Assembly (NCBI RefSeq): GCF_003731765.1
Contig: NZ_MOAL01000004.1
Location: 744,001 to 808,000 of the forward strand
Direction: 5' to 3'
Length of the DNA stretch: 64,000 bases
DNA from: Pseudomonas chlororaphis
GTDB taxonomy: Bacteria; Pseudomonadota; Gammaproteobacteria; Pseudomonadales; Pseudomonadaceae
Position 1 is the first letter of the stretch. Each line of letters opens with the position of its first letter. Shown here piece by piece: positions 1 through 8,885 of this stretch. The position numbers and the translations under genes are program-made. The notes under the pieces are model-generated. The model did not search any database, was not told where the DNA came from, and worked only from the letters and a program-made list of their open reading frames with translations.

Positions 1-500
1 AATGTGGCGGAGCTGGCGACTTTGACCACACTGCCACTGGTGTTGCCGTCGGCGCCGAACAGCTGGGTGTACACCGTGGAGACGTCGTTATCGTTCTCCG
101 AGGTCCAGGCCAGGATGAACTGGCCATTTTTCAGGGCAGTGATTGAAGGGTCATCGACATCCGGGGTTGGGATGTTGGTGCGCTGGATCATCTCGCCGCT
201 GGCGGAGTAGCGCTTGACCACAATGCCTTCGAAACTGTCGTTGTCCACAGACCAGGTCAGCACATAGCCGCCGTCGTCGAGGGCGGTGACATAGGGGTCT
301 TCGACGCTGCCGGAGGCGTGGACGGTGTCGACCTCACGGCTGGCAGTGATAACGCTTTCACCGAGGGTCAGGACCAGGTCACCGCTCAGACCTTCCGAAC
401 TGGCGACGACGGCGCCGTCCTTGCTGACTTCAATATTGCCGCCGGCGTCACTGAAGCTGTAGTCCGATTCCGGTCCGTCAAAAGTGGTTTGCATGACCAT
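1..500 (-). CDS. N-terminus of a large secreted repeat protein/adhesin (partial)
   Basis: This reading frame stays open to the left edge, so only the first ~166 residues are visible. The start at 500 is preceded by AAGGA 8 nt upstream; a second ATG lies at 494. No classical signal peptide is present. The translation is acidic and shows two imperfect repeats of about 45 residues, each with a core of the type TALxxGxxxLxW followed by a variable loop and a conserved Y/F-containing end. Such repeats are common in RTX or Bap-type adhesins exported by type I secretion, whose signal is C-terminal. The rest of the protein and any transporter lie outside the window, so the adhesin call is inference. 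Confidence 0.6.
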   Translation of the reverse strand, partial: MVMQTTFDGPESDYSFSDAGGNIEVSKDGAVVASSEGLSGDLVLTLGESVITASREVDTVHASGSVEDPYVTALDDGGYVLTWSVDNDSFEGIVVKRYSASGEMIQRTNIPTPDVDDPSITALKNGQFILAWTSENDNDVSTVYTQLFGADGNTSGSVVKVASSAT

Positions 501-828
501 GGTCCTGTTCCTTGTCTGGGGTAATGAGGCGCGGCGGGTTGGCCGGCTGGAGCATCAATGAGGCGCGCAGATACGGCCGCGCCGGGAATCCGGGCGGCGA
601 CTTATCTGATGATCCTTATCAAAAATTTCAATCTTGTAACAAAGCGTACAAATAATGGCAATGCGCCATTTTGCTGGCTTTGAAATATATATTTATCGGG
701 TTGTCGGCCGTCATAGCCGGAGTGTTAATCGGTGTGTGGCCGTTCGTCCGGGCAGTCGCACGCGGGCGCGCAGGAGGGATCTCAGGTGACAGGCCCGCGG
801 CTTTGCGGGAACTGCCCAGGAGGCACCG
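501..828. other. Intergenic region between adhesin and small acidic gene
   Basis: This region separates two divergent genes. About 605-700 is AT-rich compared with its surroundings and is the likely place for the promoters. A short GC-rich inverted repeat (CCCGC...GCGGG, about 791-807) lies just upstream of the 829 gene. I see no convincing ORF; the reverse-strand frames here have no ribosome binding site. Confidence 0.4.
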
Positions 829-1050
829 ATGAACAATAAGACACCGAACAGCCAGACACCGAGCGGGCCGAGCTCTTCGGAGCATGCATCCGGCCAGGAC
901 GAGCTGGGATTTGATCCGGATTCTCCGGACCTGGCCGATCCCCAGGTCGACCCCATTGGCCCGGCCAAAGCGCCGCTGGACCCGGCCCCGCAACCGGGCA
1001 AGACAGAACGGCCGAAGGCCTACGATCCACTGGCCAATCTGCGTCGTTAG
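829..1050 (+). CDS. Small acidic Pro/Asp-rich protein, DUF6021-like
   Basis: A 73-residue protein with AGGAGG 6 nt before the ATG. It is hydrophilic and probably disordered, rich in Pro, Ser and Asp, with a central DPDSPDLADPQVDPIGPA stretch and a C-terminal YDPLANL motif. I recall this pattern from the Pseudomonas family DUF6021, whose function is unknown. There is no signal peptide or membrane segment. It stands alone, divergent from the partial adhesin upstream and convergent with the membrane-protein genes downstream. The strong ribosome binding site and coding-like codons support it as a real gene. Confidence 0.7.
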   Translation: MNNKTPNSQTPSGPSSSEHASGQDELGFDPDSPDLADPQVDPIGPAKAPLDPAPQPGKTERPKAYDPLANLRR

Positions 1051-1098
1051 CCGCGCAGGGCTGGCCGGTGGCAGGAGAAAAATCCGGATGTTGGAGGG

Positions 1099-1722
1099 CT
1101 AATCGACAATCACCCGCTCATTCAGGCCATCCCCCAGGCAGATCGACAACTGCTGCCCGGCCTTGTTGAACGCGCACGTCGGCAGCGGCGGCTGTAGCAG
1201 TTTCAGCATTACGAAGAGGGCGCAGCCGGCGATGCAGGCCGCCAACAGGGTCCTGATGGCCAGCATCAGGCCGGGCACCGGCTTGACCCGGGGCATGGCC
1301 CGGCGCCGACGCCAAAGCACCCAGCTGCCGTAGAACAGCGCCGCGCCGATCATCAGCATCAAGTCGATTTCCCGAGGGCTCGGGCTATAGAGCCGGTTGC
1401 CGTCGGAGTCGTCCGGATAGAACAGCCGCCAGCCGGCGCTGATGCCCAGCAGCAGCGCTCCGCTGACCAGGCTGCCGAGGGTGGCCCCGGGCAGGCGCAA
1501 CAGCAGGCACAGCATCAGGCTCGTAAAGACGATGGCCCACCCCATCAATTGCGCCGCGGCGCCCATGCCACCGCCGAACAGGGTGCCGCCGACGTCAATG
1601 GGTTTGATCAGGTCCCAGTTGATGTAGCCCAGGCCCAGCACCAGGGCGCAGATTGCCAGTGCGCTGGCGAAGTAATAGAACCCTAACCACAGGGAGAAGT
1701 AGCGAGGCATCGGAGTACTCAT
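1099..1722 (-). CDS. Uncharacterised membrane protein, paralogue of the 1823-2449 gene
   Basis: A 207-residue protein with about five hydrophobic segments (roughly residues 12-32, 48-70, 75-95, 118-137 and 150-170), an RRRR cluster at the end of the fourth, and a short hydrophilic tail. The tail carries the pattern TCAFNKAGQQLS followed by CxG and ends in VIVD. The adjacent upstream gene encodes the same architecture, including GGTLFGG, LFYPDD and the C-terminal motif, so the pair is an old tandem duplication. A conserved Cys pair in the tail could form a disulfide outside the membrane. No function is known to me. Confidence 0.75.
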   Translation of the reverse strand: MSTPMPRYFSLWLGFYYFASALAICALVLGLGYINWDLIKPIDVGGTLFGGGMGAAAQLMGWAIVFTSLMLCLLLRLPGATLGSLVSGALLLGISAGWRLFYPDDSDGNRLYSPSPREIDLMLMIGAALFYGSWVLWRRRRAMPRVKPVPGLMLAIRTLLAACIAGCALFVMLKLLQPPLPTCAFNKAGQQLSICLGDGLNERVIVD

Positions 1723-1822
1723 GTGCTAAAGAAAAGGGCTCGCCGGTCGTCGGCGCCGGAGCGGTTCTGGCCTGCTGCCGACGCTCGTCCAACGGGCTGG
1801 AGAGTGCCGGAAGCGACGCGAT

Positions 1823-2449
1823 TCAATCGACGATTATGTGTTCTTCCGAGTCATGCCCGATGCACACGCTCAATTGCTGGCCGGCCTTGTTGAAGGCACA
1901 GGTGGGCAGGGTCAGCTCCTTGTAGATCGTCCAGGGCACCAGGGTGAAAACGCTCACCAAGAGGCCCGCGACCAGGGTCCGGAGCAGCAGCAAGAAACCG
2001 GCCTTGGGCGGCGCCACGGGCTTTTTCAGCCGGCGTCGGCGCAGGTATTCTCCGCTGAGCAGGAAGGCGGCCCCCACCAGCATCGCCACGCCGATCTCAT
2101 GTTGTTGCGGGCTGAACATCAGGTGGCCGTCGGCATCGTCCGGGTAGAACAGCAGCCAACCGGCGCCCATGACCAGGGGCATGATGCCGGCGCCGATCCA
2201 GGCCAGGGTCGATCCCGGCAGACGAAACACCAGGGTCACGGCCAGGGCAACCGTGGCCACGGCCCAGCCCGACAGGTACATCTGGGTGCCCATGGCGCCG
2301 CCGAACAGGGTGCCGCTGACTTCCGAGGGGGTGATCAGGCACCAGTCGAAAAAGCCCAGCAGCAGCAACGGAATCGCGCAAGCGATCCAGCTTAGGGCGG
2401 TGAACATCCATAACCACAGGGTCAACGGGCGAGGCATTGTCGTTCTCAT
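1823..2449 (-). CDS. Uncharacterised membrane protein, tandem paralogue
   Basis: A 208-residue membrane protein matching its downstream neighbour along its full length (shared SGTLFGGAMG, LFYPDD, TCAFNKAGQQLS and a VD end). I chose the start at 2449 because MRTTMPRP then aligns with MSTPMPRY of the paralogue; an in-frame ATG at 2470 would add seven residues and has no better ribosome binding site. The gap of ~100 bp between the two genes suggests they are co-transcribed. Function unknown; the pair is useful mainly as evidence of local duplication. Confidence 0.72.
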   Translation of the reverse strand: MRTTMPRPLTLWLWMFTALSWIACAIPLLLLGFFDWCLITPSEVSGTLFGGAMGTQMYLSGWAVATVALAVTLVFRLPGSTLAWIGAGIMPLVMGAGWLLFYPDDADGHLMFSPQQHEIGVAMLVGAAFLLSGEYLRRRRLKKPVAPPKAGFLLLLRTLVAGLLVSVFTLVPWTIYKELTLPTCAFNKAGQQLSVCIGHDSEEHIIVD

Positions 2450-2508
2450 CAAAGGGTGAGGGGGAATCACGCCCCGAGGCGGCTCGGAGCGTTGAATAGC
2501 GTGCGGCG

Positions 2509-2916
2509 CTACAGCAGGCTCAGGCCGCTGAGGTACAGCACCAGGGCGCAGCTGATGCCGATCAACGGCACCCTGAACCAGTAGCGGCGGGCGAGCAGCA
2601 ACAGGCTGGCCAGGAACAGCGCGCCGAGCCCAAGCAAAAAGCTTGAGTGTTGCAGCAGCAGTGGCTGGAACAGTGCCAGGTAGCCGTAGATCAGGCCGAA
2701 CAGCATGGCCCCCAGGCTATGGCTGGCGTTGAAGCCAACCCAGGCTCGCCACATGCTGGTCTGGTCGGTGATGCGCGGCGAAACGACTTTCATCTGCGCG
2801 CCCAAGGCGGTGTCGCGGGGCTGGAAGCGGGTGCTAAAGAAGGTGAAAAACAGGTGCAGGAGCCCCAGTGCGAGCACGATGGCGGCGCTGAGGGCGATCA
2901 GAAGTTGGGCTGACAC
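2509..2916 (-). CDS. Small four-helix integral membrane protein
   Basis: A 135-residue protein with four hydrophobic segments covering most of its length. It resembles conserved small membrane proteins found across proteobacteria (LIC_13387-like), with RFQP near residue 30 and a central MWRAWVGFNASHSLGA motif. I prefer the GTG start at 2916 because AGGA lies 6 nt upstream; the open frame extends to 2973, but the extra N-terminal residues are hydrophilic and lack a ribosome site. No enzymatic motif is visible. It is probably in the same transcription direction group as the two paralogues downstream. Confidence 0.65.
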   Translation of the reverse strand: MSAQLLIALSAAIVLALGLLHLFFTFFSTRFQPRDTALGAQMKVVSPRITDQTSMWRAWVGFNASHSLGAMLFGLIYGYLALFQPLLLQHSSFLLGLGALFLASLLLLARRYWFRVPLIGISCALVLYLSGLSLL

Positions 2917-3063
2917 AGGAAGTCCTTTTGCTGGTTCGGGCGGCAGTATGCAGCGAGCGTCGGCCTGCTGCATGGGCTTCTTGTGTGATTTGTGTGGGGT
3001 TTCCCCGACTGCGATGGCGCGCCAGGCGTCGCCATCGTCGGTAGAGGAGAGGCCGCAGGCGCC

Positions 3064-4836
3064 TCAGAACTGCTCGGCGTCCAGCTCGAACAACGGGTCA
3101 CTGCCCGCGCGGATGCTTTGTTCCAGGCTGAGGATGCGCGGCAGCAAACGGCTGAAGTAGAAGCGCGCGGTGGCCTGCTTGGCGCCGTAAAACGCCGGGT
3201 CGGCACTTTGCTGTTGCTCGGCGACCTGGGCCATGCGCGCCCACAGGTAGGCATAGGCCACGTAGCCGAACAGGTGCAGGTATTCCACGCAGGCGCTGCC
3301 AATGGCGTGAGGGTTGAGGCGTGCCTGTTCCTGTAGCCAGTCACTGAGGCTTTCCAGGCGCTGCACCGCGTCCAGCAGCTCGGTGCTGTAGGCCGCGCCG
3401 GCCTGCTGGGCGTAGTCGCGGATTTCCCCGGTGAACAGGCGCAGGGCCACGCCGCCGTTGCCCACCACTTTGCGCCCCAGCAAATCCAGGGCCTGGATGC
3501 CGTTGGTGCCTTCGTAGATCTGCGCGATGCGCACGTCGCGCACCAGTTGTTCCTGGCCCCATTCGCGGATGTAGCCGTGGCCGCCGAACACTTGCTGGCC
3601 GTGCACGCAGCTGTCCAGGCCGGTGTCGGTGAAAAACGCCTTGGCCACCGGGGTCAACAGCGCCACCAGGGCTTCGGCGTTGTGCCGCTCTTGGGGCTGG
3701 TCGGCGAACTTGGCCAGGTCCAGTTGTTGCCCCACGTAGCTGGCAAAGGCGCGGCCGCCTTCGGTCATGGCTTTCATGCTGAGCAGCATGCGCCGCACAT
3801 CGGGGTGGACGATGATCGGGTCGGCCACCTTGTCCTTGGCCACGGCGCCGGCCGGGGAGCGGCTTTGCAGTCGTTCCCGGGCGTAGGTGCGGGCGTTCTG
3901 GTAAGAGGTTTCGGCGCAACCGATGCCCTGGATGCCGATCGACAGGCGCTCGTAATTCATCATGGTGAACATCGCCGCCAGGCCCTTGTTGGCCTCGCCG
4001 ATCAGCCAGCCGGTGGCGCCGTCGAAGTTCATCACGCAGGTGGCCGAGGCCTTGATGCCCATCTTGTGTTCGATGGAACCGCAGCCCACGGCGTTGGCCG
4101 CACCCAGGGCGCCGTCCTGGTCCACCAGGATTTTCGGCACCAGGAACAGCGAGATGCCTTTGGGCCCGGCGGGGGCGTCCGGCAGCTTGGCCAGCACCAG
4201 GTGGATGATGTTTTCGGTCAGGTCCTGGTCGCCGCCGGTGATGAAGATCTTGCTGCCGCTGATGCGGTAGCTGCCGTCGGCCTGGGGTTCGGCGCGGGTG
4301 CGGATAATCCCCAGGTCGGTGCCGGCGTGGGCCTCGGTCAGGCACATGGAGCCGGCCCAGCGGCCTTCGTACATCGGCGGCAGGTACAGCGCCTTGAGGG
4401 CTTCACTGGCGTGGGCGTCGATGGCCAGGCAGGCCCCGGAACTCAGGGCCGAGTACAGGGCGAAGCTGGAGTTGGCGGCATAGAGCATTTCTTCGAACTG
4501 CACCGCGAGCATCTTCGGCATGCCCATGCCGCCGTAGGCCGGGTTGCCGCTGAGGCCGACCCAGCCGCCCTGGATGTAGGTGCTGTAGGCCTCTTTGAAA
4601 CCTTGCGGCGTGCTGACCTGGCCAGCCTGCCACTGCGCGCCTTCCTCGTCGCCGCTGCGGTTGAGCGGGGCGATCAGGTTGGCGGTGACCTTGGCCGCCT
4701 CTTCGAGAATCGCATCGGCGGTGTCGGCGTCCACGGTGTCGGCCAGGGCCGGCAAACGGGCCCAGAGCTTGGGCGCGTTGAACACCTCATGCAGAACGAA
4801 GCGCATATCGCGCAGCGGAGCGTTGAATTCGGGCAT
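3064..4836 (-). CDS. Acyl-CoA dehydrogenase (DmdC/PA4199-type, ~590 aa)
   Basis: A 590-residue FAD-dependent acyl-CoA dehydrogenase. The start at 4836 has GAGG 7 nt upstream; the open frame upstream of it is REP-derived sequence. The N-terminal all-alpha domain (about 35-155) is followed by the beta domain with the signature MCLTEAHAGTDLG, the C-terminal helical domain with QVFGGHGYIREWGQEQLVRD and QIYEGTNGIQALDL, and the extra C-terminal extension found in the long-chain/DmdC class. The family introduces a 2,3 double bond in acyl-CoA and passes electrons to ETF. The next gene upstream is an acyl-CoA ligase, as in P. aeruginosa PA4198-PA4199, so the two probably activate and oxidise the same carboxylic acid. 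The substrate cannot be told from the sequence. Confidence 0.9.
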   Translation of the reverse strand: MPEFNAPLRDMRFVLHEVFNAPKLWARLPALADTVDADTADAILEEAAKVTANLIAPLNRSGDEEGAQWQAGQVSTPQGFKEAYSTYIQGGWVGLSGNPAYGGMGMPKMLAVQFEEMLYAANSSFALYSALSSGACLAIDAHASEALKALYLPPMYEGRWAGSMCLTEAHAGTDLGIIRTRAEPQADGSYRISGSKIFITGGDQDLTENIIHLVLAKLPDAPAGPKGISLFLVPKILVDQDGALGAANAVGCGSIEHKMGIKASATCVMNFDGATGWLIGEANKGLAAMFTMMNYERLSIGIQGIGCAETSYQNARTYARERLQSRSPAGAVAKDKVADPIIVHPDVRRMLLSMKAMTEGGRAFASYVGQQLDLAKFADQPQERHNAEALVALLTPVAKAFFTDTGLDSCVHGQQVFGGHGYIREWGQEQLVRDVRIAQIYEGTNGIQALDLLGRKVVGNGGVALRLFTGEIRDYAQQAGAAYSTELLDAVQRLESLSDWLQEQARLNPHAIGSACVEYLHLFGYVAYAYLWARMAQVAEQQQSADPAFYGAKQATARFYFSRLLPRILSLEQSIRAGSDPLFELDAEQF

Positions 4837-4910
4837 TGCAGGAACCTCGGGCAAAAGGGGAGGTTGAGCGGCCGTGGCCGCGTGAATCAAAAACGCAGAC
4901 CCCGCCACCT

Positions 4911-5053
4911 TGTAGGAGCCGGCCGGGCGGCGCTCCGCTTGTCGGCGAAGGGGCCCATAAGCCTGGCGTCGCACGGGTGGACGCCATCGCCGGCAAGCCA
5001 GCTCCTACAGGGGCCGGCAAGACCGCCATCGCCGGCAAGCCGGCTCCTACAGG
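4911..5053. repeat. REP cluster (three REP-type hairpins)
   Basis: Three copies of the Pseudomonas REP core occur between the dehydrogenase and ligase genes: one reading forward at 4911 and two inverted copies ending near 5013 and 5053 (GCCATCGCCGGCAAGCCRGC then TCCTACAGG). Pairs of opposed copies can fold into long hairpins and are typical REPINs, mobilised by a separate RAYT transposase. Confidence 0.85.
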
Positions 5054-5067
5054 GGTAGGTATGTAGG

Positions 5068-6690
5068 CTAGAGGTTTTTCGCCATGTCGCGCAGGACGAA
5101 TTTCTGGATCTTGCCGGTGGAGGTCTTGGGTAATTGGCTGAACACCACGGTGCGCGGCACTTTGAAGCCCGCCAAGTGCTCGCGGCAGAAGGCGATGATG
5201 TCTGCTTCGCGCACGTCCTGGTGATCGGCCTTGAGGGTAATGAAGGCGCAAGGTGTCTCGCCCCATTTTTCGTCGGGCCGGGCCACCACGGCCGCTTCCA
5301 GCACCGCCGGGTGGCGATAGAGCACGCCTTCCAGCTCGATGGTGGAGATGTTCTCGCCGCCGGAAATGATGATGTCCTTGAGCCGGTCGCGGATCTCAAT
5401 GTAGCCGTCCGGGTGGGTCACCCCCAGGTCGCCGGTGTGGAACCAGCCGCCCTCGAAGGCCTCGGCGGTGGCGCTGGGGTTCTTCAGGTAACCCTTCATC
5501 ACGGTGTTGCCGCGCATGAAGATCTCGCCGATGGTCTGGCCGTCCCGCGGTGTCGGTTCAAGGGTTTTCGGGTCGGCCACCATCACCCCTTCCAGTGTGG
5601 GGTAGCGCACGCCCTGGCGTGACTTGATCTGGGCCCGCTGCTCCAGGGGCAACTCGTCCCAGGCCGCGTGCCAGGCGCACAGGGTGACCGGGCCATAGAC
5701 CTCGGTCAGGCCGTAGACGTGGGTCACCTTGATGCCCATTTCTTCCACCGCACCGATCACCTTGGCCGGTGGCGCGGCGCCGGCCACCATGGCGTTGACC
5801 GGGTGGTCGATGGCGGCCTTAGCCGACTCCGGCATGTTCACCAGGGCATTGAGCACAATGGGCGCGCCGCACAGGTGGGTGACCTGATGCTCGCGAATCA
5901 GGTTGAGGATCTTCTGCGGATCGACCCGGCGCAAAAACACATGCACCCCGGCCAGGGCGGTGACGGTCCAGGGGTAGCACCAGCCGTTGCAGTGGAACAT
6001 CGGCAGGGTCCACAGGTACACGGGGTGGTTGCCCATGGCCCAGGTCATTTGGTTGCCCAGGGCATTGAGGTAGGCGCCGCGGTGGTGGTAGACCACGCCC
6101 TTGGGGTTGCCGGTGGTGCCCGAGGTGTAGTTGAGGGCGATGGCTTGCCACTCGTCATCCGGCCACTGCCAGGCAAATTCGGGATCGCCCTCGGCAAGAA
6201 AGGCCTCGTAGTCCAGGTCGCTGGCCGGCTGGCCTTCGCCGTATTCCGGGTCGTCAAGGTCGATCACCAGGGGCGGGTGGTCGAGCATGGCCACGGCAGC
6301 GTGGATCACCTCGGAGAATTCGCGGTCGGCGATCAGTACCTTGGCTTCGCCGTGGGCCAGCATAAAGGCGATGGCTTCGGCGTCCAGGCGCACGTTGAGG
6401 GCATTGAGCACGGCGCCGATCATCGGCACGCCGAAGTGCGCTTCGAGCATCGCCGGGATGTTCGGCAGCATCACCGCCACGGTGTCGTTCTTGCCGATGC
6501 CGCGTCCGGCCAGGGCTGAGGCCAGGCGCCGGCAGCGGCGGTAGGTCTGGGCCCAGGTGCGACGGATCGAACCGTGGATCACCGCCGGGTAATCGGGGTA
6601 AACCGCAGCGGTGCGTTCGATGAAGCTCAAGGGGGAGAGGGCAATGTGATTGACGGCAGTCGGCGCCAGGCCTTGCTCGTAGATGGACAT
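5068..6690 (-). CDS. Medium/short-chain acyl-CoA ligase (AMP-forming, AlkK/DmdB family)
   Basis: A 540-residue AMP-binding ligase. The start at 6690 (MSIYEQGL) matches the usual length of this class; the frame upstream is REP sequence. Diagnostic motifs are the ATP-binding P-loop YTSGTTGNPKGVVYHH (about residue 180), VYGLTEVYGP, the GWFHTGDLGV core, DRLKDIIISGGENIS, and the C-terminal PKTSTGKIQK with the catalytic lysine. It should convert a carboxylic acid, ATP and CoA to acyl-CoA, AMP and PPi in the cytoplasm. It precedes the acyl-CoA dehydrogenase on the same strand, separated by a REP cluster, as in the PA4198/PA4199 pair. The substrate may be a fatty acid or methylmercaptopropionate-like acid. 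Confidence 0.9.
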   Translation of the reverse strand: MSIYEQGLAPTAVNHIALSPLSFIERTAAVYPDYPAVIHGSIRRTWAQTYRRCRRLASALAGRGIGKNDTVAVMLPNIPAMLEAHFGVPMIGAVLNALNVRLDAEAIAFMLAHGEAKVLIADREFSEVIHAAVAMLDHPPLVIDLDDPEYGEGQPASDLDYEAFLAEGDPEFAWQWPDDEWQAIALNYTSGTTGNPKGVVYHHRGAYLNALGNQMTWAMGNHPVYLWTLPMFHCNGWCYPWTVTALAGVHVFLRRVDPQKILNLIREHQVTHLCGAPIVLNALVNMPESAKAAIDHPVNAMVAGAAPPAKVIGAVEEMGIKVTHVYGLTEVYGPVTLCAWHAAWDELPLEQRAQIKSRQGVRYPTLEGVMVADPKTLEPTPRDGQTIGEIFMRGNTVMKGYLKNPSATAEAFEGGWFHTGDLGVTHPDGYIEIRDRLKDIIISGGENISTIELEGVLYRHPAVLEAAVVARPDEKWGETPCAFITLKADHQDVREADIIAFCREHLAGFKVPRTVVFSQLPKTSTGKIQKFVLRDMAKNL

Positions 6691-6783
6691 GGTTCGGGTA
6701 CCCGGTGGCTGATTATTAGCTCTATTGGCCGAGTCGTTCGTTGCGTGTTCTGCATACGCTGAAAACGGCCCTATCAATCCCCG

Positions 6784-6815
6784 TGTAGGAGCCGGCTTGC
6801 CGGCGATGGCGATCG
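6784..6815. repeat. Single REP element
   Basis: One REP copy, TGTAGGAGCCGGCTTGCCGG followed by CGATGGCGAT, lies upstream of the ligase gene without a facing partner. It has the same core as the other REPs in the window. Confidence 0.75.
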
Positions 6816-6939
6816 CAAGGGCGCCATTTCCCATAGGGAGTAGGTCCAGGTACGCAGCACACCCAGCGAAAGCTCGGTGACTTATCCGGGGTCTTTTATA
6901 TACTGTTTGTCGATTGATATGGAAGTACTACCTGAGTTG

Positions 6940-6957
6940 TATAGTATTTATACTATA
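6940..6957. promoter_or_regulatory. AT-rich palindrome upstream of bfiS-like gene
   Basis: TATAGTA and TACTATA form a perfect 7-bp inverted repeat with a 4-bp spacer, 38 bp before the sensor kinase start and within an unusually AT-rich 60-bp stretch. It could be an operator for the FixJ-type regulator encoded downstream, or contain the -10 region itself. No experiment-level evidence is visible. Confidence 0.4.
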
Positions 6958-6995
6958 AAAATAATTCGCTGTTTTGGCCCACAGGTTGATCGACC

Positions 6996-8885
6996 ATGCC
7001 CAGCTCCACCCACTTGAGCCGCTGGCTGCACCTGCAGCGCGAAGGCCGCTTGCCGGACTCACCCTGGCTTGGCCATGACCCGCAACCCAGCTTGTTGCTG
7101 GACGCCGAAGCGCGGCCGCTGGACCTCAATCCAGCCTTGCGCCAATGGCTGGACGGCGCGACCAGCGGCGAGGTCGCGGCGCTGCTGCCGGTCAATCACC
7201 CAGCCCTGGTGCGGGCCTGCCTGGAGCAGCAGCGGGCCATCGAACAAGTGGAGGCCCAGTGGGGCGAGCGGATCCTGCTCTGGACCTTTATCCCAGACCC
7301 GCACCGGCAACGGGTATTGGCCCGCTGCCAAGAGGCCACGACCCAGGTCCTGGCCGAGCGTGAGTCAGCCAAGGCGCGGCGCCTGTACCGGCTGATCACC
7401 GAAAACACCACTGACCTGATTTCCCGGCACACCCCGGACGGCAGCTTTCTCGACGCCTCGCCGGCCTCCTGGACCCTGCTCGGCTATTGGCCCGAAGAAC
7501 TGCGTGGCCTGCTGGCCCGCAGCCTGTTCCACAGCCAGGACCTGGCCGGGCTGATGCAGCGCACCCAGGATGCCCTGGAGCAGGACGGTTACCACACCAT
7601 GACGTACCGCATCCGCCATCGCGACGGCCATTACCTGTGGTTCGAGACCGCCTGCCGGGGGATCCGCGACACCTACACCGGCACCGTGGTGGAAGTGGTG
7701 GCGGTGTCCCGGGACATCACCGCCCGGGTCCAGGCTGAAGAGAACAAACGGCGGCTGGCGGAAGTGGTGGAGGCCAACCCCGACCCGGTGCTGTTTATCC
7801 AGCCCGGCGGCGCGGTGACTTACCTCAACCCGGCCGCCCGGCACACCCTGGGCCTGGGGGCCGAGCAGCCGATGCCCGAGTTGGTCGCGATCCTCAGCCA
7901 AGAGGTGCTGGGCCGCTTGCAACGGGAGGGTTGGGAGCGCGCTGAGCGCAGCGGCCGCTGGAGCATCGAGGCGCGCCTGCAACCCCCGGCCGGCGGCGCC
8001 TCGGTGCCGGTGTCGCTGATGCTCCTGGCCCATCGCGCCGCCAGTGGCGAGCGCTTCTATTCCCTGGTGGCCCATGACCAGAGCGAGCGCGAATTGCGCG
8101 AAGCCCAGCAGCGCCATCACCAGGACGAACTGGCCCACACCGCGCGCCTGGTGACCCTGGGTGAACTGGCCTCGGGCATCGCCCATGAGATCAACCAGCC
8201 GTTGGCGGCGGTGGTCAATTACGCCAACGCCAGCCAGCGCTATTTGCAGAACCTGGACACTCAGCCTGAGGCGGTCCGCAAGGTCGCCCAGGGCCTGGAG
8301 CGGATTGCCGAACAGGCGACCCACGCCGCCGAAGTGATCAAGCGTTTGCGCGCTTTTCTGCGCAAGGGCAGGCGCCAGGTCCAGGCCCTGGACATGGCCG
8401 ACGTGGCCCGGGAAACCGTGCGCCTGTGTGCCTGGGAGGCCCAGGCCTGCCAGGTGACGATCGAGCTGCGCCTGGCGGATAATCTGCCGCCGGTGTACGC
8501 CGACCGGGTGCTGCTGGAGCAGGTGTTGCTGAACCTGCTGCGCAACGCCATCGAGGCCAATCGCGAGGTGCATCCGCAGCAGGCTTCCCGCATCGTCCTG
8601 GGGGCCGAAGCGGCTGCCGGGGGCGGGGTGCAGGTCAGCGTCAGCGACCAGGGCCCCGGGGTGTCCGTCGAGCAGTTGCCGCAGTTGTTCACCCCGTTCT
8701 ACACCAGCAAGGCCAACGGCCTGGGGTTGGGGCTGTCCATGAGTCGCAGCATCGTCGAAGGTTTCGGCGGCGACTTGCAGGCCCAGCCCCAGGACCGTGG
8801 CTTGACGATGTGCTGTCGGCTACCGGCCAGCGCCCCGGCCGACCCCGATTCAACGTCCCACCCAACAACAGGAGCAAGGCAATGA
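6996..8885 (+). CDS. bfiS: PAS-domain sensor histidine kinase, BfiS-like
   Basis: A 629-residue cytoplasmic kinase with no membrane segment. Domains in order are an N-terminal region resembling a degenerate PAS (about 25-110), a clear PAS/PAC (about 125-245, ending in VEVVAVSRDITARVQ), a third PAS (about 250-370), a HisKA segment with the phospho-accepting His in LASGIAHEINQPL (about 395), and an ATPase domain with N-box LLRNAIEAN, G1 box SDQGPG and GLGLGLSMSRSIVEGFGG. This is the FixL class. The gene overlaps the response regulator by 4 bp (ATGA). The pair beside the ligase/dehydrogenase genes matches the order PA4196-PA4199, where PA4197/PA4196 are BfiS/BfiR, reported to control biofilm initiation. 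The symbol rests on that synteny. Confidence 0.75.
   Translation: MPSSTHLSRWLHLQREGRLPDSPWLGHDPQPSLLLDAEARPLDLNPALRQWLDGATSGEVAALLPVNHPALVRACLEQQRAIEQVEAQWGERILLWTFIPDPHRQRVLARCQEATTQVLAERESAKARRLYRLITENTTDLISRHTPDGSFLDASPASWTLLGYWPEELRGLLARSLFHSQDLAGLMQRTQDALEQDGYHTMTYRIRHRDGHYLWFETACRGIRDTYTGTVVEVVAVSRDITARVQAEENKRRLAEVVEANPDPVLFIQPGGAVTYLNPAARHTLGLGAEQPMPELVAILSQEVLGRLQREGWERAERSGRWSIEARLQPPAGGASVPVSLMLLAHRAASGERFYSLVAHDQSERELREAQQRHHQDELAHTARLVTLGELASGIAHEINQPLAAVVNYANASQRYLQNLDTQPEAVRKVAQGLERIAEQATHAAEVIKRLRAFLRKGRRQVQALDMADVARETVRLCAWEAQACQVTIELRLADNLPPVYADRVLLEQVLLNLLRNAIEANREVHPQQASRIVLGAEAAAGGGVQVSVSDQGPGVSVEQLPQLFTPFYTSKANGLGLGLSMSRSIVEGFGGDLQAQPQDRGLTMCCRLPASAPADPDSTSHPTTGARQ

Noticed and set aside
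3547..5058. 503-codon plus-strand open frame across the acyl-CoA dehydrogenase
   Set aside because: It mirrors the coding strand of a conserved enzyme, has a low-complexity His/Val/Gly-rich translation and no ribosome site: a GC-rich shadow frame.
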